Below, in pieces: positions 39,732 to 47,653 of a stretch of DNA of 64,000 nt. This stretch comes from Brevibacillus_C sp046036945 (GTDB lineage Bacteria; Bacillota; Bacilli; Brevibacillales; Brevibacillaceae): contig NZ_JBJQOQ010000002.1 of assembly GCF_046036945.1 (NCBI RefSeq), positions 124,001 through 188,000 on the forward strand. The letters are read 5' to 3'. Position 1 is the stretch's first letter, and each line of letters opens with the position of its first letter. The notes beneath the pieces are model-generated. The model had not been told where the DNA came from, did not search any database, and saw only the letters and a program-made list of their open reading frames with translations. Both the position numbers and the translations under genes were made by a program.

Positions 39732-42700
39732 ATGGAGACGGAAGTGTATCGCCCGAAGAACAAGATTCGCTTTGTGACGGCTGCCAGTTTATACGATGGT
39801 CACGACGCCTCTATTAATATCATGCGGCGGATTTTGCAGTCATCCGGTGCGGAGGTGGTTCACCTGGGCCACAACCGCTCGGTAGAGGAAGTCGTGACGG
39901 CGGCGATACAGGAAGATGTGCAGGGGATTGCCATCAGCTCGTATCAAGGCGGACATGTCGAATATTTCAAATACATGATCGACTTGTTGAAGGAGCGGGG
40001 GGCGAGTCATATTCGCGTCTTCGGCGGCGGAGGCGGAGTGATTGTCCCGCGGGAGATCCGTGAATTGGAAGCGTACGGCGTGAGTAAAATATTCTCTCCC
40101 GATGACGGCCGCAAAATGGGGCTGCAGGGGATGATCAACGAGATGCTCAGGCAAACGGATTTTCCTACCGTACGCCAGGCCGGGGAAGAGCTGGCACAGC
40201 TGCAGGAACAGTGCCACCAGGCCATTGCCCGGATGATTACGGTTGCAGAGTATGCGGTGGATGATCCGGCGGTATTCGCGCCGGTCGCCGAAAAACTGCC
40301 GCAGCCCAAGCGAACTGTCCCGGTCGTCGGCATCACCGGAACAGGCGGCGCCGGCAAAAGTTCCCTGACGGACGAATTGGTGCGGCGATTTATCCATGCC
40401 TATCCGGAAAAAACCGTGGCGATCCTCTCGATCGACCCGTCCAAACAAAAAACAGGCGGGGCGCTGCTCGGCGACCGCATTCGGATGAATGCGATCAATT
40501 CGCCCCGGGTCTACATGCGCAGTCTCGCTACCCGCAAATCCGGTTCGGAGCTGTCTGCGGCGCTCGCCGATGCGCTTCGGGTGGTCAAGGCGGCAGATTT
40601 TGACATGATCATTGTAGAAACCAGCGGCATCGGCCAGGGAGATGCCCAGATCACGGAAGTATCCGACGTAGGCGTGTACGTGATGACCAGCGAATTCGGG
40701 GCGCCGTCCCAACTGGAGAAAATCGACATGCTGGACTTCGCAGATCTCGTCGTGATCAACAAATTTGACCGAAAAGGCTCTGAAGACGCACTCAGAGAGG
40801 TGAAAAAGGCATACCGGCGCAACCACAACGCATTCGAACTGCCGGACGATCAGATTCCCGTGTACGGGACGATTGCCAACCAATTTCACGATCCGGGCAC
40901 CAATGTTCTTTTTGCGGCCCTGATGCGAGCGGTCGCTCAGAAGACGGGGGTCGATTGGCAGACAGACCACCTTGACCCGACCCCGGTTCGCGTACACAAG
41001 TCATCGCTTATTCCGGCGAATCGTGTCAACTATCTGCAGGAAATCGCCGACACACTTCGCAGCTATCGTCAGTTTGCGGAAGAGCAGTCGAATCTTGCGC
41101 GCAAGCTGTTCCAGCTGAACGGGGCCAAAGAGACCTTGCTGGCATCCGGGGAAACCGGAGAGGGAGTACCTGATCTCACCGCTCTTCTCGATCGGCAGAT
41201 CGCGTTGTTTGAAGCAAAGCTTCATCCGGAGTGCAAGGAAATTTTAGAAAAGTGGCCCAAGTTGAAGGAGTCGTACAATCGGGACGAGTTCGTCACCAAA
41301 ATCCGCGACAAGGAGATCGTGACAAAGCTGTATACCGAATCGTTGTCGGGACTTCGCATCCCGAAGGTGGTATTGCCGGGCTTCAGCGATTGGGGAGAGA
41401 TCGTCAAATGGTCGCTGAAGGAAAATGCTCCCGGATTGTTTCCCTTTACGGCCGGGGTATTCCCGTTCAAACGGGAAGGAGAGGACCCTCGCCGCCAGTT
41501 TGCCGGCGAAGGCACACCGGAGCGGACCAACAGACGCTTTCACTTTTTGTCGCAAAATGACGATGCTAAGCGGCTCAGTACGGCATTTGACAGTGTTACC
41601 TTATACGGCGAAGACCCTTCCCACAAACCGGACAACTACGGGAAGGTGGGAACGAGCGGCGTCAGCATCTGTACCCTTGACGATATGAAGAAACTCTATG
41701 CGGGCTTTGACCTGTGTTCGCCGTCGACGTCTGTCTCGATGACGATCAATGGTCCTGCCCCGATGATCCTGGCGATGTTTATGAACACGGCGATCGATCA
41801 GCAGGTAGAAAAATTTGTCGAACAGGAAGGGCGCCAGCCGAATCCGGAAGAGTTGGAGCGCATCAAGGCGTATACGCTGTCCACTGTTCGCGGCACCGTG
41901 CAGGCGGACATTTTAAAAGAAGACCAGGGACAGAATACCTGTATTTTTTCGACGGAGTTTGCCCTGCGCATGATGGGAGACATCCAGCAGTACTTCATCG
42001 ACCACAAGGTGAGAAATTACTACTCTGTCTCCATTTCCGGATATCATATCGCGGAAGCGGGCGCCAATCCGATCACCCAGCTTGCGTTTACGCTCGCCAA
42101 CGGCTTTACCTATGTGGAATACTACCTCAGCCGCGGCATGAACATCGACGATTTCGCTCCCAATCTGTCCTTCTTCTTCTCGAATGGGCTGGACCCTGAA
42201 TACACGGTGATCGGTCGGGTCGCGCGAAGGATCTGGGCGGTAGCCATGAAGCAAAGGTACGGAGCCAATGAGCGGAGCCAAAAGCTGAAGTACCACATTC
42301 AGACGTCGGGCCGTTCGCTGCACGCCCAGGAAATGGACTTTAACGACATCCGCACCACCCTGCAAGCGTTGATCGCGATCTATGACAACTGCAATTCTCT
42401 CCATACCAACGCCTACGATGAAGCGATCACGACGCCGACGGAAAATTCCGTCCGCCGGGCCATGGCGATTCAGATGATCATCAATAAAGAGCTGGGCTTG
42501 GCGAAAAACGAGAACCCGCTGCAGGGCTCCTTTATCATCGAGGAACTGACTGACCTGGTAGAAGAAGCTGTCCTTCAGGAGTTTGAGCGGATCAGCGCCC
42601 GCGGCGGGGTTCTCGGAGCGATGGAAACGCAGTACCAGCGCGGCAAGATCCAGGATGAGTCGATGTACTACGAGATGAAGAAGCACACCGGGGAGCTGCC

Positions 42701-42989
42701 GATCGTCGGCGTGAACACCTTCCTCAACCCCAACGCTTCGGAAGAGGATTACGAGATTGAACTGGCTCGGGCCAGCGAGGAGGAAAAAGAACATCAAATC
42801 CGCAATCTCCGCGCTTTTTGGCAGCACCATAGCGAGGAAGCCCCGCGTGCCCTGGCCCGGTTGAAGGAAGTCGCGGTATCTGGCGGCAATATCTTCGCCG
42901 AACTCATGGAGACGGTAAAAGTGGCATCTTTGGGACAGATTAGCGCTGCCTTGTATGAGGTGGGCGGCCAATATCGCCGCAACATGTAA
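39732..42989 (+). CDS. icmF: fused isobutyryl-CoA mutase (IcmF)
   Basis: 1085-residue adenosylcobalamin enzyme interconverting isobutyryl-CoA and n-butyryl-CoA; some IcmFs also use isovaleryl-/pivalyl-CoA. Domains: B12-binding (about 10-140, with DGHD at 22-25 holding the cobalt-ligand His24); MeaB-like GTPase (P-loop GITGTGGAGKSS from Gly200; VINKFD); linker; mutase barrel (about 540-1085). The substrate pocket reads RRQFAGEGTP with Phe590, and ILKEDQGQNT with Gln734. Methylmalonyl-CoA mutases have Tyr89 and Arg207 at these places, so the Icm type is clear. The catalytic His lies in SISGYHIAEAG. ATG 39732 with GAAGGAGG upstream; same transcript as tetR. Confidence 0.95.
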   Translation: METEVYRPKNKIRFVTAASLYDGHDASINIMRRILQSSGAEVVHLGHNRSVEEVVTAAIQEDVQGIAISSYQGGHVEYFKYMIDLLKERGASHIRVFGGGGGVIVPREIRELEAYGVSKIFSPDDGRKMGLQGMINEMLRQTDFPTVRQAGEELAQLQEQCHQAIARMITVAEYAVDDPAVFAPVAEKLPQPKRTVPVVGITGTGGAGKSSLTDELVRRFIHAYPEKTVAILSIDPSKQKTGGALLGDRIRMNAINSPRVYMRSLATRKSGSELSAALADALRVVKAADFDMIIVETSGIGQGDAQITEVSDVGVYVMTSEFGAPSQLEKIDMLDFADLVVINKFDRKGSEDALREVKKAYRRNHNAFELPDDQIPVYGTIANQFHDPGTNVLFAALMRAVAQKTGVDWQTDHLDPTPVRVHKSSLIPANRVNYLQEIADTLRSYRQFAEEQSNLARKLFQLNGAKETLLASGETGEGVPDLTALLDRQIALFEAKLHPECKEILEKWPKLKESYNRDEFVTKIRDKEIVTKLYTESLSGLRIPKVVLPGFSDWGEIVKWSLKENAPGLFPFTAGVFPFKREGEDPRRQFAGEGTPERTNRRFHFLSQNDDAKRLSTAFDSVTLYGEDPSHKPDNYGKVGTSGVSICTLDDMKKLYAGFDLCSPSTSVSMTINGPAPMILAMFMNTAIDQQVEKFVEQEGRQPNPEELERIKAYTLSTVRGTVQADILKEDQGQNTCIFSTEFALRMMGDIQQYFIDHKVRNYYSVSISGYHIAEAGANPITQLAFTLANGFTYVEYYLSRGMNIDDFAPNLSFFFSNGLDPEYTVIGRVARRIWAVAMKQRYGANERSQKLKYHIQTSGRSLHAQEMDFNDIRTTLQALIAIYDNCNSLHTNAYDEAITTPTENSVRRAMAIQMIINKELGLAKNENPLQGSFIIEELTDLVEEAVLQEFERISARGGVLGAMETQYQRGKIQDESMYYEMKKHTGELPIVGVNTFLNPNASEEDYEIELARASEEEKEHQIRNLRAFWQHHSEEAPRALARLKEVAVSGGNIFAELMETVKVASLGQISAALYEVGGQYRRNM

Positions 42990-43112
42990 ACATCGCCTGT
43001 TGCGTTGACTGAATTCCCGGGTCCGCCTGCTGTTTGAAAGCCTTGCATTTTCGTCTAAAATAATGAATACTGTATGATAGTCAATTTTTTGTTGCGAAAG
43101 GACGTGCCCGGG

Positions 43113-43631
43113 TTGAGTCAAACACTTCAACATATTGATCCAGAGAAGTTGAGCGAAATGGCGATGGTCGACATCGCATACGAAATACTGAAAGGGACCA
43201 ACGAACCTTGCAATTTTCGCGAGCTCATGAATGAGATTGCGGCGCTTCGCGGTATGACAGAAGAGCAGATGATGGCAATGATCGCACAGGTTTATACGGA
43301 GATCAACATCGACGGACGCTTTATCTGTGTTGGCGACAATACCTGGGGATTGAAGCGTTGGTACCCGACTGAGGCAGTAGAGGAAAGCCAGGAAGGCGGC
43401 AAGCGCAAGAAAATCCTGCTTGACGACGATCTTGACGACTACGACGACGATCTGGAAGAAGAACTGGAAGAAGAATTCGAAGACGATGACATTCTCGAAA
43501 TCGAAGACGATGACGAGTTTGATGAATCAGACGAAGATGCTGATGATGACCTTGTTGACGAAGAGGAGATCTTTGAGGACGAGGAACTTGAGGATGAAAT
43601 AACAGAAGAAGAGGAAACGGAAGACCTCTAA
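43113..43631 (+). CDS. rpoE: RNA polymerase delta subunit
   Basis: 172-residue Firmicute-specific polymerase subunit that helps promoter selectivity and recycling. The N-terminal HARE-HTH domain (about 1-85: LSEMAMVDIAYEILKGTNEP to NTWGLKRWYP) is followed by a disordered tail of almost only Asp and Glu (about 100-172), the hallmark of delta. The TTG start at 43113 is chosen (GAAAGGA ten bases upstream); the open frame reaches back to 43074. It lies upstream of pyrG as in B. subtilis. TTGCAT at 43043 may be part of a promoter, but no well-spaced -10 was found. Confidence 0.93.
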   Translation: MSQTLQHIDPEKLSEMAMVDIAYEILKGTNEPCNFRELMNEIAALRGMTEEQMMAMIAQVYTEINIDGRFICVGDNTWGLKRWYPTEAVEESQEGGKRKKILLDDDLDDYDDDLEEELEEEFEDDDILEIEDDDEFDESDEDADDDLVDEEEIFEDEELEDEITEEEETEDL

Positions 43632-43635
43632 GTCC

Positions 43636-43774
43636 TTGACTTTCGCCTATAGGGCGTTATAAAATACTGCTTGGGCTTCACATGAAGTTATGCCGAATAT
43701 GGATAAGCTATAAAACAAAAGTGCCCCCTGCCTGATGATTCGGGTTGGGTCATCCTTTTGTTTTTTCTTTTTTT
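43636..43774 (+). promoter_or_regulatory. pyrG promoter and CTP-sensing attenuator leader
   Basis: TTGACT (43636-43641), 18 bases, TAAAAT (43660-43665). The likely transcript start, eight bases on, reads GGGCTT (43673-43678), the type of initial sequence at which low CTP causes extra G residues to be added in B. subtilis pyrG. Downstream a C-rich 5' arm (GCCCCCTGCC, from 43723) folds with TCGGG-TT-GGG into a hairpin (43724-43750), followed by T-rich sequence to 43774. A poly-G 5' end could pair with the C tract and prevent the terminator. Confidence 0.75.
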
Positions 43775-43837
43775 GGGGAGCCATCCTCATCAGAACAAGC
43801 GTCGACGCTGGAATAGGGGAAAGAGGGGACTTGAACG

Positions 43838-45433
43838 ATGGCAAAATTTATATTTGTAACTGGTGGAGTCGTTTCTTCGCTGGGCAAAGGGATTACAGCA
43901 GCTTCCTTGGGGCGATTGCTGAAAAACAAAGGTCTAAAGGTAACCATTCAAAAATTTGACCCGTACATTAACGTAGACCCTGGAACGATGAGCCCGTATC
44001 AGCATGGGGAAGTGTTCGTCACCGAAGATGGCGCCGAAACGGACCTCGACTTAGGCCATTATGAGCGTTTTATCGATATTAATCTGAACGCCAACTCGAA
44101 CGTGACGACCGGCAAGATTTACTCAGCTGTCATTGCCAAGGAACGCCGCGGCGATTACTTGGGGGCAACTGTCCAGGTCATTCCGCACATCACCAACGAG
44201 ATCAAGGAACGGGTATTTAAGGCTGGTGACGGAGCGGATGTAGTGATCACTGAGATTGGCGGGACAGTCGGGGATATCGAAAGCTTGCCGTTCTTGGAAG
44301 CCATTCGCCAGATCAAGAGCGATGTGGGGCGCGACAATGTAATGTACATTCACGTGACGCTGATTCCTTACATCAAAGCGGCAGGCGAGATGAAGACGAA
44401 GCCGACGCAGCACAGCGTAAAAGAATTGCGCAGCTTGGGGATTCAGCCCAACGTCATCGTGACCCGTACGGAGTATCCGCTCTCGCAGGAGATGAAGGAC
44501 AAGCTGGCACTTTTCTGCGATATCGATAAAAATGCTGTCGTCGAACTGGTTGATGCGGAGACACTGTACGAAGTTCCCCTTATGATGCAGCAGCAAGGAC
44601 TTGATGACTACGTTTGCCGTCACCTGGGACTCACCAGCGACGAATCGGACATGATTGATTGGAAAAAACTGGTCGAAAGAGTAAAAAATCTGAAGCACAC
44701 GACTCAAATTGCCATCGTTGGAAAGTACGTGGAACTCCATGATGCATACCTGTCGGTAGCCGAAGCGCTCTATCACGGAGGATTTGCCAATGATACCGAC
44801 GTGAAAATCAAATGGGTGAGCTCCGAAGAGGTTACCGCGGCCAATGTTGCCGAACTGCTTGGCGATGTCGACGGCATTCTCGTTCCCGGCGGATTTGGCG
44901 ATCGCGGAATCGAAGGAAAGATCGAAGCGATTCGCTTTGCCCGGGAAAATCACGTACCGTATTTCGGCATTTGCCTCGGCATGCAGCTGGCCGTCATCGA
45001 ATTCGCCCGCAATGTAGCGGGACTGGAGGGGGCGAACAGCTCCGAAATCAACCCGTTTACCCCGCATCCGGTGATCGACTTGCTGCCGGAGCAAAAAGTG
45101 GTGGAAGACAAAGGTGGTACGATGCGCCTAGGTCTCGGACCGACGAAGGCAATTCCTGGCAGCCTTGCAGAGCGAGCTTACAACAGTACGCTGATTCAGG
45201 AGCGTCACCGCCATCGCTACGAGGTGAACAACGACTACCGCGACCAGCTTGCCAAGGCGGGCCTTGTATTCTCTGGAACAACCCCTGACGAAAGACTGGT
45301 TGAGATCATTGAACTGGCAGACCATCCATGGTTCCTGGCGACGCAGTTCCACCCCGAATTCACGTCCCGCCCGAACCGTCCGCAGCCGCTGTTCCAGGAA
45401 TTTGTCAAAGCGGCTTTGACGCATAAAAGATAA
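43838..45433 (+). CDS. pyrG: CTP synthase
   Basis: 531 residues; aminates UTP to CTP using ATP and glutamine. The N-terminal synthetase domain starts KFIFVTGGVVSSLGKGITAASLGRLLK, with KFDPYINVDPGTMSPYQHGEVFVTEDGAETDLDLGHYERF cut here for length at its key part GEVFVTEDGAETDLD. The C-terminal glutaminase has PGGFGDRG, the catalytic Cys in FGICLGMQLA, and the His-Glu of ATQFHPEFTSRP. ATG 43838 with GGGGAAAGAGGGG upstream. The leader at 43636-43774 indicates regulation by CTP. A terminator follows at 45440. Confidence 0.97.
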   Translation: MAKFIFVTGGVVSSLGKGITAASLGRLLKNKGLKVTIQKFDPYINVDPGTMSPYQHGEVFVTEDGAETDLDLGHYERFIDINLNANSNVTTGKIYSAVIAKERRGDYLGATVQVIPHITNEIKERVFKAGDGADVVITEIGGTVGDIESLPFLEAIRQIKSDVGRDNVMYIHVTLIPYIKAAGEMKTKPTQHSVKELRSLGIQPNVIVTRTEYPLSQEMKDKLALFCDIDKNAVVELVDAETLYEVPLMMQQQGLDDYVCRHLGLTSDESDMIDWKKLVERVKNLKHTTQIAIVGKYVELHDAYLSVAEALYHGGFANDTDVKIKWVSSEEVTAANVAELLGDVDGILVPGGFGDRGIEGKIEAIRFARENHVPYFGICLGMQLAVIEFARNVAGLEGANSSEINPFTPHPVIDLLPEQKVVEDKGGTMRLGLGPTKAIPGSLAERAYNSTLIQERHRHRYEVNNDYRDQLAKAGLVFSGTTPDERLVEIIELADHPWFLATQFHPEFTSRPNRPQPLFQEFVKAALTHKR

Positions 45434-45439
45434 GATAGA

Positions 45440-45469
45440 GGGTGCCGTAAGTCTACGGCCCCTTTTTTT
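45440..45469 (+). terminator. terminator of pyrG
   Basis: GCCGTA pairs with TACGGC and GGG with CCC (45440-45449 with 45454-45462, one bulged T), followed by seven T. Confidence 0.88.
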
Positions 45470-45501
45470 ATTTTCATACAGCAAATAAGGTCAAAGGACA
45501 T

Positions 45502-45528
45502 GGAGGAGATTTCCTCGGGCTAGCGAAT
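45502..45528 (+). promoter_or_regulatory. sigma-H-type promoter of spo0F
   Basis: GGAGGAGAT (45502-45510), 11 bases, AGCGAAT (45522-45528), close to the sigma-H consensus RnAGGAWWW-N11-RnnGAAT. spo0F is a known sigma-H target in B. subtilis. The start codon is 56 bases downstream. Confidence 0.65.
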
Positions 45529-45584
45529 TGTTGAAAATAACAGAATAAATCGGGACTTACCTTGGCGTATAGGGGGAGATGGAA

Positions 45585-45950
45585 ATGCAGAGAAAGAAAA
45601 TTTTGGTTGTCGACGATCAGTATGGCATTCGGATTCTTTTATACGAGGTACTTGGTAAAGAGGGGTATTCCACATTCCAGGCGGCAAACGGAAAACAAGC
45701 GTTGGAGATTGTAGAGAAAGAATCGCCGCATCTCGTTATTTTAGATATGAAAATACCAGGCATGGACGGCATTGAAATTTTAAAGCATATTAAGAAAATG
45801 GACAAAAGTATCAAAGTCATCATGATGACAGCTTACGGAGAGCTGGATATGATCAAGGAAGCGACCCAATTGGGAGCTTTGATGCACTTCACGAAGCCCT
45901 TTGACATCGACGAGCTTCGTCAGGTAGTCAATCAGCAGCTCGCCTGTTAG
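45585..45950 (+). CDS. spo0F: sporulation phosphorelay response regulator Spo0F
   Basis: 121-residue single-domain receiver that takes phosphate from sensor kinases and hands it to Spo0B. The acidic pocket is in KILVVDDQYGIR, the phosphorylation site is Asp54 in VILDMKIPGMDG, then MMTAYGELDM and the Lys of HFTKPFDIDEL. The stand-alone receiver length and numbering match Spo0F exactly. ATG 45585 is chosen because AGGGGGAG lies six bases upstream; the ATG at 45579 abuts it. Sits between pyrG and fbaA as in B. subtilis. Confidence 0.95.
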   Translation: MQRKKILVVDDQYGIRILLYEVLGKEGYSTFQAANGKQALEIVEKESPHLVILDMKIPGMDGIEILKHIKKMDKSIKVIMMTAYGELDMIKEATQLGALMHFTKPFDIDELRQVVNQQLAC

Positions 45951-45961
45951 CAGTGAAAGCC

Positions 45962-46005
45962 TGTTAAGCAAAAAAGGGTTGTGGTATAATAACTCAAGTT
46001 ACCAC
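45962..46005 (+). promoter_or_regulatory. fbaA promoter with flanking inverted repeat
   Basis: TATAAT (45985-45990) with a weak -35, TGTTAA (45962-45967), 17-base spacer. GTGGTA (45981-45986) and TACCAC (46000-46005) form a six-pair inverted repeat that straddles the -10 and probable start. Confidence 0.5.
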
Positions 46006-46034
46006 AGTCCAGTATGGGGAGGAATCGTACGGTT

Positions 46035-46889
46035 ATGCCACTTGTACCAATGACCGCATTTATAGAGGACGCAAAGAAACATAAATACGCAGTAGGACAG
46101 TTTAATCTGAACAACCTGGAGTTCACGCAGGCGATCACCGAAGCGGCTGCAGAGGAAAAATCGCCAGTAATTTTTGGGGTGTCAGAAGGGGCCATGCGGT
46201 ATATGGGCTTGGAATACACCGTAGCGATGGCCAAAGTTGCTGCGGAGACTTCCGGCGTGCCGATTGCTCTGCACCTCGACCACGGAAGCAGCTTTGAGGT
46301 AGTCATGAAGTGCATTCGTGCAGGGTTCTCCTCTGTCATGTTTGACGGTTCCCACTATCCATTGGAAGAGAATATCCGCCTGACAAAACAAGTGGTAGAG
46401 GCTGCTCATGCGGTTGGTGTTTCCGTCGAAGGAGAGCTGGGCACGATCGGCGGCGTGGAAGACGATCTGTCTGTCGACGAGAAAGACGCTGCCTTGGCAA
46501 ATCCGGCAGATGCCATCCGCTTCTGGGAAGAGACCAAGGTAGACTACATGGCGATTGCCGTAGGTACAGCTCACGGCATGTACAAGGGCGAGCCGAAGAT
46601 CAGTTATGAGATTATTGACGAGGTAGCGAAAAATATCGCTGCTCCGATCGTACTGCACGGCGGCTCCGGCGTGCCTGACGAAGCGATTAAAAAATCGATC
46701 CAATACGGGGTCGGCAAAATAAACGTAAACACGGAAAATCAAGTGGCCTGCACGGAGAAGATTCGCGAGATTCTCGCGGCGAAGCCAAATGAAATCGATC
46801 CGCGCAAATACATGGGACCCGCCCGTGAAGCCATTAAGGAAGTTGTAAGAGGAAAAATTCGCCTGTTCGGAAGTAACAATCGAATTTAA
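46035..46889 (+). CDS. fbaA: class II fructose-1,6-bisphosphate aldolase
   Basis: 284 residues. Zinc-dependent glycolytic/gluconeogenic aldolase. MPLVPMTAFIEDAKKHKYAV is the FbaA start; zinc ligands lie in ALHLDHGSSFE, VEGELGTIGG, AVGTAHGMYKG and LHGGSGVPDE. The C-terminal NVNTEN and GPAREAIKEVV complete the family pattern. ATG 46035 with GGGGAGGA 11 bases upstream; the frame begins earlier at 46014. tal follows after 12 bases, giving a small carbon-metabolism operon. Confidence 0.95.
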   Translation: MPLVPMTAFIEDAKKHKYAVGQFNLNNLEFTQAITEAAAEEKSPVIFGVSEGAMRYMGLEYTVAMAKVAAETSGVPIALHLDHGSSFEVVMKCIRAGFSSVMFDGSHYPLEENIRLTKQVVEAAHAVGVSVEGELGTIGGVEDDLSVDEKDAALANPADAIRFWEETKVDYMAIAVGTAHGMYKGEPKISYEIIDEVAKNIAAPIVLHGGSGVPDEAIKKSIQYGVGKINVNTENQVACTEKIREILAAKPNEIDPRKYMGPAREAIKEVVRGKIRLFGSNNRI

Positions 46890-46901
46890 CAGGAGGCCAA
46901 C

Positions 46902-47546
46902 ATGAGATTTTTTATCGATACTGCCAACGTAGAAGAGATTCGTGAGATTCACGAGTGGGGAATCATCTCCGGCGTTACGACAAACCCCTCGCTCGTGGCG
47001 AAAGAAGGCCGGGATTTCATCGAAGCCTTAAAGGAAATAATCGACCTGGTGGACGGGCCGATCAGTGCCGAGGTCATCAGCACGGATGCCAAGGGAATGA
47101 TCGAAGAAGGCGAGAAACTCGCTTCGCTGTCCAAAAACATCGTGGTCAAAATTCCGATGACGGAAGAAGGACTAAAAGCAGTCAAAGCACTGTCAAAGCG
47201 GAAGATTAAAACAAATGTAACGCTTATTTTCAATGCCAACCAGGCATTGCTGGCTGCCCGTGCCGGGGCTACATACGTGTCCCCGTTCGTCGGCCGTTTG
47301 GACGACATTGGCTACGACGGATTGAAGCTGATCAAAGAGATCGTCGAAATCTTTGCTGTTCACGATATTGAAACGGAAATCATCGCGGCCAGTGTTCGCC
47401 ATGCCCTGCATGTGACGGAAGCGGCACGCATTGGCGCAGAAATTGCGACTGTCCCCTATAAAGTCCTCAAACAGCTTTTACATCACCCTCTGACAGACAG
47501 CGGGCTGCAGAAATTCTTGGCAGACTGGAACAGCATGAAAAAGTAG
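46902..47546 (+). CDS. tal: transaldolase of the small (TalC/FSA-like) type
   Basis: 214 residues, the short class of the pentose phosphate transaldolase family (YwjH in B. subtilis). MRFFIDTANVEEIREIHEWG is the family start; the Schiff-base lysine is Lys83 in NIVVKIPMTEEG; NVTLIFNANQALLAARAGAT and SPFVGRLDDIGYDG follow. Short-family members act either as transaldolase or as fructose-6-phosphate aldolase; the sequence alone does not settle it, but the synteny favours transaldolase. ATG 46902 with ACAGGAGG upstream. Terminator at 47568. Confidence 0.92.
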   Translation: MRFFIDTANVEEIREIHEWGIISGVTTNPSLVAKEGRDFIEALKEIIDLVDGPISAEVISTDAKGMIEEGEKLASLSKNIVVKIPMTEEGLKAVKALSKRKIKTNVTLIFNANQALLAARAGATYVSPFVGRLDDIGYDGLKLIKEIVEIFAVHDIETEIIAASVRHALHVTEAARIGAEIATVPYKVLKQLLHHPLTDSGLQKFLADWNSMKK

Positions 47547-47567
47547 GGTTCTCGATTTCCGATTGCT

Positions 47568-47602
47568 AAGAAGCACCTTTTCCGTGGAGAAGGTGCTTCT
47601 TT
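47568..47602 (+). terminator. terminator of fbaA-tal
   Basis: AAGAAGCACCTT (47568-47579) pairs perfectly with AAGGTGCTTCTT (47590-47601), loop of ten bases, short T tail. Confidence 0.8.
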
Positions 47603-47653
47603 CCAGAGAATCTTGCAAAGAAATCAGAAAGAGATGCCTGAGGAGAGCGAATA

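Noticed and set aside
41913..43133. 406-codon minus-strand frame over the 3' end of icmF
   Set aside because: Shadow of icmF; the translated sequence has no recognisable motif and it runs into the rpoE start region.
43420..43602. Small Thr/Met/Lys-rich plus-strand frame inside rpoE
   Set aside because: It is the +1 frame of the GAA/GAC repeat encoding the acidic tail of delta; no start signal.
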